60,070 bases of DNA from Blastococcus sp. TF02A-35 (GTDB lineage: Bacteria > Actinomycetota > Actinomycetes > Mycobacteriales > Geodermatophilaceae). Each line of letters begins with the position of its first letter. The stretch's first letter is position 1. The DNA lies in contig NZ_SPQP01000024.1 of the NCBI RefSeq assembly GCF_004571075.1, positions 1 through 60,070 of the forward strand, written 5' to 3'. Shown in pieces: positions 11,290 through 20,048 of the stretch. Below the pieces are notes generated by a model. It ran no database searches. It was given only the letters and a program-made list of their open reading frames with translations, and had not been told where the DNA came from. Position numbers and translations under genes: made by a program.

Positions 11290-12470
11290 GAGCGCGCCGC
11301 CCCGGCGGTCTCGGGCACCGCCCCCTCCACCGAGCGCCGGAGCGCGGCGTGCAGCGACTCCGGGGTCAGCACCCCGAGGAACCGCTCGCCGTCGAGGACC
11401 GCGACCCACCCCGCCTCCAGCTGCAGCATCTGCGCGAAGGCCGTCTTCAGGGACGCGCCCACCGGCACCCAGGCCTCCATCCGCCGGCAGGCGTCCCGCA
11501 CCGTGCCGCTGCCGGACGCGCGCTCCACCGACAGCCACCCGTGCAGCGCCTGCCGGTCGTCGAGGACCACCGCCCACCGCGCACCGGCGCGGACCATGGC
11601 CGCCCGCGCCTCGGTGAGCCCGTCGTCGACGCGCACGACGGGCGGGTGCTCCAGGTCGGCGGTGTCGATGCCGGTGACCGCCAGCCGCTTGAGCCCCCGG
11701 TCGGCGCCGACGAAGTCGGCCACGAAGTCGTTCGCCGGCCGGCCGAGGAGCTCGGCGGGCGTCGCGAACTGCTCCACGTTCCCGCCGGTGCTCATCACCG
11801 CGATCCGGTCGCCGATGCGCACCGCCTCCTCGATGTCGTGCGTCACGAAGACGATGGTCTTGCGCACCGTCTCCTGCAGCCGCAGGAACTCCGACTGCAG
11901 GCGCTCGCGCACCACCGGGTCGACGGCGGAGAACGGCTCGTCCATGAGCAGCACCGGCGGGTCGGCCGCCAGCGCCCGGGCGACGCCGGCGCGCTGCCGC
12001 TGGCCGCCGGAGAGCTGGCCGGGGTAGCGGTCGCCGTGCACCGCCGGGTCCAGCCCGACCAGCTCGAGCAGCTCGTCGACCCGGGCCCGGGTGCGGGCGC
12101 GGTCCCAGCCGAGCAGCCCGGGCACCGTGCCGACGTTGGCCCGCACGGACTGGTGCGGGAACAGCCCGACGTTCTGGATGACGTAGCCGATGCGACGGCG
12201 CAGCCGCTCCGCGTCGACCCGCGTGACGTCCTCCCCGCCGAGCAGGATCCGCCCGGTGGAGGGCTCGACCAGCCGGTTGATCATCTTCATGGTGGTCGTC
12301 TTGCCGCAGCCCGACGGGCCGACGAGGACGCTGATCTCCCCGGCGGCGAACGTCAGGTCCAGCTCGGCGACCCCGACCGTCCCGTCCGGGTAGGTCTTGC
12401 TGACGCCCTCCAGCCGGATCTCCTCGGCCGTCGAAGCTGCCGGTGGGGCGGGGTGAGCAGTAGCGTCCAC
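11286..12470 (-). CDS. Osmoprotectant (glycine betaine/carnitine/choline-type) ABC importer ATPase with CBS domains
   Basis: ATPase of an OpuC/ProU-type importer. Walker A is GPSGCGKTT, the signature is LSGGQRQRAGVARAL, Walker B is PVLLMDEPFSAVD, and the H-loop is THDIEEA. The C-terminal ~120 residues form tandem CBS-like repeats that, in this family, sense ionic strength or nucleotides. The start GTG at 12470 is preferred over the upstream in-frame codon at 12542 because AGGAAGG lies 8 bases before it and the longer form would overlap the divergent permease. Unlike the usual operon, this gene is inverted relative to its permeases. Confidence 0.92.
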   Translation of the reverse strand: MDATAHPAPPAASTAEEIRLEGVSKTYPDGTVGVAELDLTFAAGEISVLVGPSGCGKTTTMKMINRLVEPSTGRILLGGEDVTRVDAERLRRRIGYVIQNVGLFPHQSVRANVGTVPGLLGWDRARTRARVDELLELVGLDPAVHGDRYPGQLSGGQRQRAGVARALAADPPVLLMDEPFSAVDPVVRERLQSEFLRLQETVRKTIVFVTHDIEEAVRIGDRIAVMSTGGNVEQFATPAELLGRPANDFVADFVGADRGLKRLAVTGIDTADLEHPPVVRVDDGLTEARAAMVRAGARWAVVLDDRQALHGWLSVERASGSGTVRDACRRMEAWVPVGASLKTAFAQMLQLEAGWVAVLDGERFLGVLTPESLHAALRRSVEGAVPETAGAARS

Positions 12471-12496
12471 GAGGTGGCCTTCCTGACAGGCATCCG

Positions 12497-13189
12497 GTGC
12501 TGAGCGCGGAAGCGGGGACGGCGCTGGCCGCGGACGCGGCACCGAACCCGTGGTTCGACCTCTCCTGGGTGGCGGACAACTGGTCGACCATTCTGCCGCT
12601 GGCGGGCCAGCACGTCAGGCTGACGCTCGTCTCGGTCCTGATCGGTGCGGCGATCGCCTTCCCGCTGGCGCTGCTCGCCCGCCGCAGCCGGGGGCTGGCC
12701 GCGGGCGTGCTGGGCTTCTCGACGTTCCTCTACACGATCCCGTCGCTGGCCATGTTCGCCTTCGTCGCCCCGTTCACCGGCCTGTCGGAGACCACGGTCG
12801 CCATCGGCCTGGTCCTGTACTCCCTGGTCGTCCTCGTGCGGAACTTCCTCGCCGGGCTGCAGGCGGTGCCGGCGGAGGTGCTCGAGGCGGCGCGGGGGAT
12901 GGGCTACGGCCGCCGGCGGCTGCTGCTGCGGGTGGAGCTCCCCCTCGCGCTGCCGGCGGTGATGACCGGGCTGCGCATCGCCACCGTCTCCACGGTCGCG
13001 CTGGTCACCGTCGGCGTCATCGTCGGCCAGGGCGGGCTGGGCCAGCTGATCATCGTCAACGGGTTCGGGGCGAACTACTACCGGCCGCCGATCGTGTTCG
13101 GGACGCTCGCCTGCGTGCTGCTCGCGCTCGTCGCCGACCAGCTGCTGGGCCTGGTCGAGCGGCTGCTGACCCCCTGGGCGCGGGCATGA
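12497..13189 (+). CDS. Osmoprotectant ABC importer permease 1
   Basis: A 230 aa BPD-type permease with about six membrane spans. The EAA coupling loop is seen as EVLEAARGMGYGRRRLLLRVELPLALP. It belongs to the OpuCB/OpuCD or ProW family and pairs with the next permease. The start GTG 12497 is 26 bases from the divergent ATPase start, leaving no room for two separate promoters in the gap. A short N-terminal segment precedes the first span. Confidence 0.92.
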   Translation: MLSAEAGTALAADAAPNPWFDLSWVADNWSTILPLAGQHVRLTLVSVLIGAAIAFPLALLARRSRGLAAGVLGFSTFLYTIPSLAMFAFVAPFTGLSETTVAIGLVLYSLVVLVRNFLAGLQAVPAEVLEAARGMGYGRRRLLLRVELPLALPAVMTGLRIATVSTVALVTVGVIVGQGGLGQLIIVNGFGANYYRPPIVFGTLACVLLALVADQLLGLVERLLTPWARA

Positions 13190-13905
13190 GCGCGCTGGCG
13201 GACGCCGTCGTCTGGCTCAACGACCCGCTCAACTGGACCCGCCCCCGGGGCATCCTGGAGCTGGCCGGCCAGCACCTGCGGATCTCCGCGCTGGCGATGG
13301 GCATCGCCCTGGTCGTGGCGCTCCCGCCGGCGGTCTGGCTCGGCCACCGCGGGCGGTCCGGCGGCTTCCTCCTGGGGCTGTCGAACGTCTCCCGGGCGGT
13401 GCCGACCCTCGCCATCCTCACGATCTTCGCCGTCACGCCGCTGGGCTTCACGATCTGGGCGCCGGTCATCGCGCTCGCGGTGTTCGCGATCCCCCCGGTG
13501 CTGGCCAACACCTACGTGGGCTTCCGGGAGGTCGACCGCGACGTCGTGGAGGCCGCGCGGGCCATGGGGATGACCGGCCGGCAGGTGGCGTGGCGGGTCG
13601 AGCTGCCGCTGGCGCTGCCCCTGGTGATGACCGGGATCCGGACGGCGGCGGTCCAGGTGGTCGCCACCGCCACGCTGGCCGCGCTGCTCGGCGGCGGGAC
13701 GCTCGGTGCGGTCATCCGCTCGGGCTTCGGCCGCCAGGACTACGGGATCGTCGTCGCCGGCGCGCTGCTGGTCGCGGCGCTGGCGCTGCTGACCGAGCTG
13801 GTGCTGGCCGCGGTGTCCCGGGCGGTCACCCCGGGGCCACCCCGGCGGCTGCTCCCGTCGCTGCGGCCGCGGCGCGCGCAGGTCGCGGCGCTGCCGCCCA
13901 CCTGA
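13186..13905 (+). CDS. Osmoprotectant ABC importer permease 2
   Basis: Second BPD-type permease (239 aa), with EAA loop DVVEAARAMGMTGRQVAWRVEL and about six spans. It starts at ATG 13186, overlapping the previous stop (ATGA), so the two permeases are translated together, as expected for a heterodimeric OpuC-type channel. The C-terminus ends in a basic, Pro/Arg-rich tail. Confidence 0.93.
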   Translation: MSALADAVVWLNDPLNWTRPRGILELAGQHLRISALAMGIALVVALPPAVWLGHRGRSGGFLLGLSNVSRAVPTLAILTIFAVTPLGFTIWAPVIALAVFAIPPVLANTYVGFREVDRDVVEAARAMGMTGRQVAWRVELPLALPLVMTGIRTAAVQVVATATLAALLGGGTLGAVIRSGFGRQDYGIVVAGALLVAALALLTELVLAAVSRAVTPGPPRRLLPSLRPRRAQVAALPPT

Positions 13906-13930
13906 GCGGATCGGTCGCGCACGACCGACT

Positions 13931-13945
13931 TGCCCTCGCAGGGCA
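13931..13945 (+). other. Short hairpin between permease 2 and binding protein
   Basis: A perfect 6-bp inverted repeat (TGCCCT/AGGGCA, 3-base loop) in the 126-base gap. Such hairpins between importer genes can stabilise or partly terminate mRNA and set a higher level of binding protein; here this is only inference. Confidence 0.3.
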
Positions 13946-14031
13946 GGGACCACTTGGATGGGGCTGCGGGAGCTGCTCCCGCCAGACACGCGTGGTCCAA
14001 CACGGGGCCACGGGACACAGAAGGCGGAGCC

Positions 14032-15021
14032 ATGCGCACGCGTGCCCTCATCACCCCGCTCGCCCTCCTCGCCGTCCTCGGGACGGCCGCGTGCGGGGAG
14101 TCCGGGTCCTCCGGGAGCAGCGGCGGGGGTGGCACCGAGGCCTCCGGCGACGCGTGCGCCCCCGTCGCCGGTGACCAGCTCGTCCGGCTCGAGGACGACA
14201 AGAACCTGCAGACCGTCGACAACGTCATCCCCGCGGTGTCGCAGGAGGCCGCCGCGGCCGACCCGAACCTGGTCACGACCCTGAACACGGTCTCGGCGGT
14301 GCTCACCACCGACGACCTGGTGGAGCTCAACGACCAGGTGGACAACCAGCGCCGCGGCGCCGAGGAGGTCGCCCGCGAGTACGTGGAGGAGCAGGGCCTG
14401 GGCGAGGGCGTCTCCGGGGGCAGCGGCGAGGTGCGGGTCGGTGGCGCCAACTTCACCGAGAGCCAGGTGCTGGCCCACGTCTACGCGCGCGTCCTCGCCG
14501 CGGCCGGCTACCAGGCGACCGTGCAGTCGGTCGGCAACCGCGAGGCCTACCTGCCGGCGCTCCAGCGCAACGAGATCCAGGTGTTCCCCGAGTACGTGGG
14601 CACGGTGACCGAGTTCCTGGAGGGCGACGACCAGACGGCGGTGGCCAGCAGCGACCTGGACGCCACCGTCGAGGCGCTCACCGGCCTCGCCGCGGAGAAC
14701 CAGCTGGTCTTCGGCGAGCCCGCCGAGGCCGCCGACCAGAACGCCTTCGCGATCACCCAGGAGCTCTCCGACCAGCTCGGCGGGGTCACCACCCTGTCGG
14801 AGCTGGCCGAGGCCTGCGGCGACGGTTCGCTGGTCCTCGGGGCGGTCTCGGAGTGCCCGACCCGGCCGTTCTGCCAGCCGGGGCTGGAGAAGACCTATGG
14901 GCTGACGTTCGCGAGCGTCGAGGACCTCGACCTCGGCGCTCCCACGAACGAGGCGCTGAAGCAGGGCGTCGTCTCGCTCGGCCTGGTGCTCTCCACCGAC
15001 CCCGCGCTCGCGGCCGGGTAG
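14032..15021 (+). CDS. Osmoprotectant-binding lipoprotein, circularly permuted OpuAC fold
   Basis: Substrate-binding protein of the importer. Signal peptide and lipobox LGTAAC place the lipidated Cys at 21, followed by a Gly/Ser linker. Residues ~45-124 resemble the C-terminal part of OpuAC proteins (VRLEDDKNLQTVDNVIPAV, then an ELNDQVD...VAREYVEEQGL helix pair). Residues ~134-329 resemble the N-terminal and central parts (VRVGGANFTESQVLAHVYARVL, FPEYVGTVTEFL) and stop at GLVLSTDPALAAG, exactly where family members normally continue into the segment found here at the front. The order is therefore permuted. The ATG at 14032 is chosen because it gives the signal peptide; a GGCGGAG precedes it. 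Confidence 0.9.
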   Translation: MRTRALITPLALLAVLGTAACGESGSSGSSGGGGTEASGDACAPVAGDQLVRLEDDKNLQTVDNVIPAVSQEAAAADPNLVTTLNTVSAVLTTDDLVELNDQVDNQRRGAEEVAREYVEEQGLGEGVSGGSGEVRVGGANFTESQVLAHVYARVLAAAGYQATVQSVGNREAYLPALQRNEIQVFPEYVGTVTEFLEGDDQTAVASSDLDATVEALTGLAAENQLVFGEPAEAADQNAFAITQELSDQLGGVTTLSELAEACGDGSLVLGAVSECPTRPFCQPGLEKTYGLTFASVEDLDLGAPTNEALKQGVVSLGLVLSTDPALAAG

Positions 15022-15024
15022 GGC

Positions 15025-15633
15025 CTAGCGGTACCAGCCGCCGGGGGGCAGCTGCTCCCCGGCGGCCACCGGCGTCGCGACCCGGTTGCCCTCCGGCGCC
15101 AGCGGGCAGGACCAGCGCGGGTCGTAGGCGCAGGACGGGTGGTAGGCGAAGTTGAGGTCGACGACCAGCCGGCCCCCGTCCCCGCCGAGGTCGGCGCCCT
15201 TGACGGTGTCGAGCAGGTAGCGCCCCCCGCCGTACGTGCTGCCGCCCGCGGTGCCGTCGCGCAGCGGCAGGAACACCCCGCCGCCGTACAGGGCCACCCA
15301 CCAGACGTCGAGCCTGCCGACCCCGGGCAGGTCCACGGCGCCGATGCGGTCCAGCGGCACCACGCCGTCGGCCGCGGTGGGGACCTCCAGCCGCAGCGGC
15401 TCGGCGGGCCCGACCAGCGGCTCGAAGCGCAGCGCCGGGTCGTAGGGGGCCACGGGGAGCCCGGTGAACCCGGCGCGGGCGGCGCCGTCCAGCGGGGACT
15501 GCGGGTGGCCGGCGAAGAGCTCGTCACGCCCGGCCCGCCACCGCCGCCAGCCCTCCTCGGGGTCCGCGGTCGCCCGGACGGCGGCGTGCAGCGCGGCGAC
15601 GCGTCGGCGCCAGTCCAGCAGCGGGAGGCTCAC
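15025..15633 (-). CDS. DUF1684 domain protein
   Basis: A protein of about 202 aa of the DUF1684 family. The C-terminal hallmark is visible: VDLNFAYHPSCAYDPRWSCPLAP followed by EGNRVATPVAAGE. Family members are small, mostly beta proteins with no settled function. Start: GTG 15633 gives the N-terminus MSLPLLDWRR; an in-frame start at 15672 would add 13 residues. It is convergent with the importer operon (3 bases between stops). Confidence 0.82.
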   Translation of the reverse strand: MSLPLLDWRRRVAALHAAVRATADPEEGWRRWRAGRDELFAGHPQSPLDGAARAGFTGLPVAPYDPALRFEPLVGPAEPLRLEVPTAADGVVPLDRIGAVDLPGVGRLDVWWVALYGGGVFLPLRDGTAGGSTYGGGRYLLDTVKGADLGGDGGRLVVDLNFAYHPSCAYDPRWSCPLAPEGNRVATPVAAGEQLPPGGWYR

Positions 15634-15707
15634 CCGGGCAGCCTTGCACGCCGCGCCCGCCACTGTGGGCACGGAGCCGGATGCTGCCCGTGAACGCCGC
15701 TCGTCGC

Positions 15708-15713
15708 TACGCT
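15708..15713 (+). promoter_or_regulatory. Candidate -10 element, leaderless start
   Basis: TACGCT ends 6 bases before the ATG at 15720, with no Shine-Dalgarno between them. Confidence 0.5.
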
Positions 15714-15719
15714 GGACCC

Positions 15720-17228
15720 ATGCCCCGCCGCGAGGACGACGACGTCGCCCGCGGACCCGTCCTCACCGACCGCCGCACGCTCATGCAGGCCGGCGGTTTC
15801 CTGCTCGCCGGCGCGGCGACCCTCGTCGTCTTCCTGACCGAGAACCCGCAGCTGCTCCGCCTCGCCGTCGTGGCGGTGGCGTGGGCGTTCGTCCTGGCCA
15901 CCTTCGCCGCCGGCCGCTGCGGGGCCGACCGCGTCCGGGCCGCGGCGCGCGAGGCCGACCTCCGCCGGGCCTACGAGCTGGAGCTGGACCGCGAGGTCGC
16001 CGCCCGCCGGGAGTACGAGCTGGAGCTCGAGAACGAGCTCCGCCGCGAGACCGAGGACGCGATGCGCGACGAGCTCGACGCGCTGCGCCAGGAGATCGCC
16101 TCGCTGTCCGGCCTGCGCGACGAGGTCGCCCGCGTCTCGGCGATGCGCGCGGACCTGGCCGCGCTCAGCGGGCTGCGCGACGAGGTCGCCCGGGTGGCCG
16201 CCCTCCGCGACGACGTCGCCGCGCTGACCTCCCTGCGCGGCGAGCTGGGGCAGATCGGTGCCCTCCGGGACGACATGGGCCGGCTGCGTGCGGAGCTGGC
16301 CGAGCAGCTGTCCAGCGAGATGCTGGTGGAGCGGATCGTGATGCGCACCCAGGCCAGCCGGCTGCCCGGTGAGGCGCCCCGGCTCGACGGCCCCGCCCGC
16401 ACGCTGGAAGGGGCCGGCTGGAGCGACGACACCCCGCCGCGCGAGCTGACCGGGGGCTGGCCGGCGATCCGGCTCGACGAGCAGCCGCGGACCCAGCAGT
16501 TCGAGCAGGTGCGCGGCACGGCGTCGTGGGCGCCGTCCCCGGTTCCCCCGCCCGCGCCCCCGACGACCTCGTTCCCCGCCGTCACCCCGCCGTGGCAGGC
16601 CGCGTCGGCGCCGCCGACCGTGGTCCCCGCGCCCCCGGCGGCCGCCCCCTACGAGCCGGCCCCCGCCTACGAGCCGCTGCCGAGCTACCTCTCCGACGCC
16701 CGCTACACCGCGGAGCCGGCCCGTCCGCAGCCGCCGGAGCCCGGCGTCCCGCCGGCGTTCGACCGGCACGCGCGGGCGGCCGCGCACGAGTCCGACCCCT
16801 ACCTGGGCTCCCGGTTGCCGGCCGCCGGGCCGGCCGCACCGCCCACGGTGGTCTCGCCCGTGGTGACGCCGTCGTCGGCCATGCCGCCGGCCCCTGCCGA
16901 GCGGCCGCAGCTGCCCGTGGAGTGGTCCGTCGCCCGCCCCCTGCTGGAGCCGCCCCCGGCCCCGCCGGCCGACGAGGCCGCCCCGCGTCGCCGGCGCACC
17001 GACGAGCCGCCCGCGTGGTCGCCCGCCCCGGAGCAGGCGCCCACGACCGAGCGGCCGACCGCGGCCCCGGCGTGGTCACCGCCGGCCGCGCCGGACACCT
17101 CCGACAGCCTGGCGCGGATCCTCGCCGAGAACGGCGGCACGCCGCCCTCGGGTGGGCGGCGGCGCCGCCGCTACCGCGAGGACGGCGAGTCCGACGACGT
17201 CCTGGCCCGGGTGCTCGGCCGCGACTAG
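15720..17228 (+). CDS. Membrane-anchored coiled-coil, Pro-rich protein (DUF6779-like)
   Basis: A 502 aa protein with two close N-terminal hydrophobic segments (about residues 23-37 and 44-60). A long charged coiled coil follows (about 70-200) whose core, residues ~127-190, repeats an alternating 11+9-residue pattern such as LSGLRDEVARV then xAMRxDLAA. The rest is low-complexity and Pro/Ala-rich, and the end is basic (GGRRRRRYRED). It probably matches the DUF6779 family and [13 protein letters not shown] Rv3604c, both by position between folK/DUF3180 and the panC cluster; that assignment is from memory. The function is unknown; a cell-envelope or division scaffold is possible. The upstream in-frame codon at 15681 is rejected because it precedes the -10. 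Confidence 0.8.
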   Translation: MPRREDDDVARGPVLTDRRTLMQAGGFLLAGAATLVVFLTENPQLLRLAVVAVAWAFVLATFAAGRCGADRVRAAAREADLRRAYELELDREVAARREYELELENELRRETEDAMRDELDALRQEIASLSGLRDEVARVSAMRADLAALSGLRDEVARVAALRDDVAALTSLRGELGQIGALRDDMGRLRAELAEQLSSEMLVERIVMRTQASRLPGEAPRLDGPARTLEGAGWSDDTPPRELTGGWPAIRLDEQPRTQQFEQVRGTASWAPSPVPPPAPPTTSFPAVTPPWQAASAPPTVVPAPPAAAPYEPAPAYEPLPSYLSDARYTAEPARPQPPEPGVPPAFDRHARAAAHESDPYLGSRLPAAGPAAPPTVVSPVVTPSSAMPPAPAERPQLPVEWSVARPLLEPPPAPPADEAAPRRRRTDEPPAWSPAPEQAPTTERPTAAPAWSPPAAPDTSDSLARILAENGGTPPSGGRRRRRYREDGESDDVLARVLGRD

Positions 17229-17977
17229 CGAGGTCCTCGCGACAGCCCTCCGCCGTCGACCACCAGCGTCTGGCCGGTGACCCAGCCGGCGCCCTCGCCG
17301 AGCAGGTAGGCCGCCGCCTCGCCGATGTCCTCGGGCGTCCCGAGCCGGGCCATCGGGTAGGCCTGGGCCACCTCGGCCTCGCGCCCCTCGAAGAGCGCCC
17401 CCGCGAACCGGGTCTTCACGACCGCCGGCGCCACCGCGTTCACCCGCACCTTCGGCGCCAGCTCGACGGCGAGCTGGGTGGTGAGGTTGATCAGCGCCGC
17501 CTTGCTCACGCCGTAGGCCCCGATCTCCTGCGACGAGCGCAGGCCGGCCACCGACGCGACGAACAGCACCGAGCCGCCGTGCTCGGACATCCAGGCCCGC
17601 CACGCCTCCTGCACGAGGCCGAGCGCCGACACCACGTTGGTGTCGAGGATCTTGCGGAAGGCGTCCAGCTCGAGGTCCATGAGCGGCCCGTACGCCGGGT
17701 TGATCCCGACGTTGCCGACGAGCACGTCCAGGCTGCCGAAGGTCTCCACCGCGGTGCGCACGGCCTCGGCCCGGTGCGCCGGGTCGCCGGCATTGCCGGC
17801 GACGGCCACCGCGACCTCCGGGCCGCCCAGCGACCCGACCGCCTCGGCCAGCGCGTCGGGCTTGCGGGCGGTCAGGACCACCCGCGCGCCCCGGTCGACC
17901 AGGCTCCTCGCGATCCCCAGCCCGATACCCCGGCTGCCGCCGGTCACCAGGGCGGTGCGTCCCTCGAACGTGCGCAC
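17225..17977 (-). CDS. SDR family oxidoreductase
   Basis: Classical short-chain dehydrogenase/reductase, 250 aa. The cofactor motif TGGSRGIGLG is at residues 12-21, NVGIN follows the central strand, and the catalytic set is S (SVAG), then Y-x3-K in AYGVSKAAL. An Arg in VVLTARKP suggests NADP(H). The substrate cannot be told from sequence; FabG-like or glucose-dehydrogenase-like roles are possible. AAGGAGG precedes the GTG start at 17977 and TACCGT (18008-18013, minus strand) is a good -10. The stop shares CTAG with the convergent coiled-coil gene. Confidence 0.9.
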   Translation of the reverse strand: MRTFEGRTALVTGGSRGIGLGIARSLVDRGARVVLTARKPDALAEAVGSLGGPEVAVAVAGNAGDPAHRAEAVRTAVETFGSLDVLVGNVGINPAYGPLMDLELDAFRKILDTNVVSALGLVQEAWRAWMSEHGGSVLFVASVAGLRSSQEIGAYGVSKAALINLTTQLAVELAPKVRVNAVAPAVVKTRFAGALFEGREAEVAQAYPMARLGTPEDIGEAAAYLLGEGAGWVTGQTLVVDGGGLSRGPR

Positions 17978-18252
17978 GCTGCCTCCTTCGTCGGTGTGCC
18001 GGGGGTCACGGTAGGGCGGCCGCCGACCGCGCCGGCCCGCGGGTGCACGTCCCCTGGGTGAGGTAGGACACAGGGCTGCGCCGTTGCGGGCCGCCCGAAG
18101 CGGTCACACACTCGCCATCGGCACGTCGCCCGCGTGACACATCCGGTTGCAGCGGGCGCCGTCTCCCCGCACGACCCGCACGACCCACTCGCGGCCACCC
18201 GGCCGCGACCGACGTCCGGTACCCGCCAGGGACTGGAACGAGAGGTGCACCG

Positions 18253-19197
18253 ATGCCTGCTGCCCGTAGGAACCGTGCCGCCGGGCTCGCCCCGGCCCCC
18301 GACGCACCCGCGCGCCTGCGCGTGGGGGTCATCGGCGCCGGCCGCGTCGGCGCCGTCCTCGGTGCCGCTCTCGCCGCCGCCGGCCACGACGTGGTCGCCG
18401 CCTCGGGTCTCTCTGCCGCCTCCGCCGAGCGCGCCGCCCGGCTGCTGCCCGGCGTCCCCCTCGTCCCGGCCGACGCCGTCGTCGCCGCCTCCGACCTGGT
18501 CGTCCTCGCCGTGCCCGACGACACGCTGCCCGGCCTGGTCTCCGGACTCGCCGAGACCGGCGCCTGGCGCGCCGGCCAGCTGGCGTTCCACACCTCCGGC
18601 GCGCACGGGCTGGCCGTGCTCGCCCCCGCGACGGCGGCCGGCGTGCTCGCCCTGGCCCTCCACCCGGCCATGACCTTCTCCGGCGCCCCCGAGGACGCCG
18701 ACCGCCTCGACGGCGCACCGTTCGGCGTCACCAGCCGCCCCGAGCACCGCCCGGTCGCCGAGACCCTGGTGCTGGAGATGGGCGGCGAGCCGTTCTTCGT
18801 CGCCGAGGCCGACCGCGGGCTCTACCACGCGGCGCTGGTGACCGGCGCCAACCACCTGGTCACGCTCGTGGCCGAGGCCGCGGACCTGCTCCGCACCGCC
18901 GGCGTCGACGAGCCGGCGCGGGTGCTGGCCCCGCTGCTCACCGCCGCGCTCGACAACGGCCTGCGCCGCGGCGACCGCGGGCTCACCGGGCCGGTCAGCC
19001 GCGGCGACGTCGGCACCGTCGGCCACCACCTCGACACCCTGGCCGAGCGCGCCCCCGACGCGGTCGCGGCCTACGTGGCGATGGCCCGCCGCACCACCGA
19101 GCGGGCGCTGGCCGCCGGCCGCCTCAAGCGGCACGAGGGCGCCCCGCTGCTGGACCTGCTCGACGGCTCGCCCACCCAGCCGGCGGACTCGCGATGA
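18253..19197 (+). CDS. Rossmann-like and DUF2520 domain protein
   Basis: A 314 aa NAD(P)-binding protein. The dinucleotide motif [13 protein letters not shown] is at about residues 27-39, and the C-terminal helical half matches DUF2520, giving a two-domain layout like 6-phosphogluconate or ketopantoate reductases. It overlaps panC (ATGA) and precedes panC-panD-coaX, as in mycobacteria (Rv3603c). No panE is present in the window. A role as an alternative ketopantoate reductase is a reasonable but unproven inference from context. GAGAGG lies 7 bases before the ATG. Confidence 0.88.
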   Translation: MPAARRNRAAGLAPAPDAPARLRVGVIGAGRVGAVLGAALAAAGHDVVAASGLSAASAERAARLLPGVPLVPADAVVAASDLVVLAVPDDTLPGLVSGLAETGAWRAGQLAFHTSGAHGLAVLAPATAAGVLALALHPAMTFSGAPEDADRLDGAPFGVTSRPEHRPVAETLVLEMGGEPFFVAEADRGLYHAALVTGANHLVTLVAEAADLLRTAGVDEPARVLAPLLTAALDNGLRRGDRGLTGPVSRGDVGTVGHHLDTLAERAPDAVAAYVAMARRTTERALAAGRLKRHEGAPLLDLLDGSPTQPADSR

Positions 19198-20048
19198 GCA
19201 CCACCACCCGCCCCGCCGTCGCCGAGTCGGTCGCCGAGCTGCGCCGGCTGGTCGCCGCGCTCCCCGGACCGGTGGCCCTGGTGCCGACCATGGGCGCGCT
19301 GCACGAGGGGCACCGGACGCTGGTCCGCGCCGCCCGCGAGCGGGCCGGCAGCGTCGTCGTCTCGGTCTTCGTGAACCCGACCCAGTTCGGCCCGGGGGAG
19401 GACTTCGACCGCTACCCGCGCACCTGGGACGCCGACCTGCAGGCGCTGGCCGAGGAGGGCGCCGACGTCGTCTTCCACCCGCCGGTCGACGAGGTCTACC
19501 CGTCCGGCGCGCTGGGCGTGACCGTCCACCCCGGCCCGCTGGGCTCGGTGCTCGAGGGCGAGGTGCGGCCCGGCCACTTCGCCGGCGTGCTCACCGTCGT
19601 CGCCAAGCTCCTCGGCCTGGTGCGCCCCGACGTGGCGTTCTTCGGCGAGAAGGACTACCAGCAGCTCACGCTGGTCCGGGCCATGGCCCGCGAGCTGGCG
19701 CTGGGCGTCGAGGTCGTCGGCGTGCCGACCGTCCGCGAGGGCGACGGCATGGCGCTGTCCAGCCGCAACCGCTACCTCTCGCCGGGGCAGCGGGCCACCG
19801 CCGCCGCCGTCTCCGCCGCGCTGCGCGCCGGTGCCGCTGCGGGAGCGCAGGGCGCCGACGCCGTCCTCTCGGCCGCCCGGACCGTGCTCGCCGAGCACCC
19901 GGAGCTGGTTCAGGACTACCTCGAACTCACCGATACCGACCTGGGGCCGCCGCCCGCCGCCGGTCCCGCCCGCCTGCTCGTCGCCGTGCGCGCCGGCAGC
20001 ACCCGCCTCCTCGACAACACCGCAGTCCAGCTGGGAGCCCCCCGATGA
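19194..20048 (+). CDS. panC: Pantothenate synthetase (pantoate-beta-alanine ligase)
   Basis: Joins pantoate and beta-alanine with ATP to make pantothenate (vitamin B5). The family motifs are visible: [10 protein letters not shown] near residue 33, [23 protein letters not shown] and LSSRNRYLS. The length of 284 aa is standard. It overlaps the genes on both sides (ATGA with the DUF2520 gene and with panD), so it is translationally coupled. Confidence 0.98.
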   Translation: MSTTTRPAVAESVAELRRLVAALPGPVALVPTMGALHEGHRTLVRAARERAGSVVVSVFVNPTQFGPGEDFDRYPRTWDADLQALAEEGADVVFHPPVDEVYPSGALGVTVHPGPLGSVLEGEVRPGHFAGVLTVVAKLLGLVRPDVAFFGEKDYQQLTLVRAMARELALGVEVVGVPTVREGDGMALSSRNRYLSPGQRATAAAVSAALRAGAAAGAQGADAVLSAARTVLAEHPELVQDYLELTDTDLGPPPAAGPARLLVAVRAGSTRLLDNTAVQLGAPR

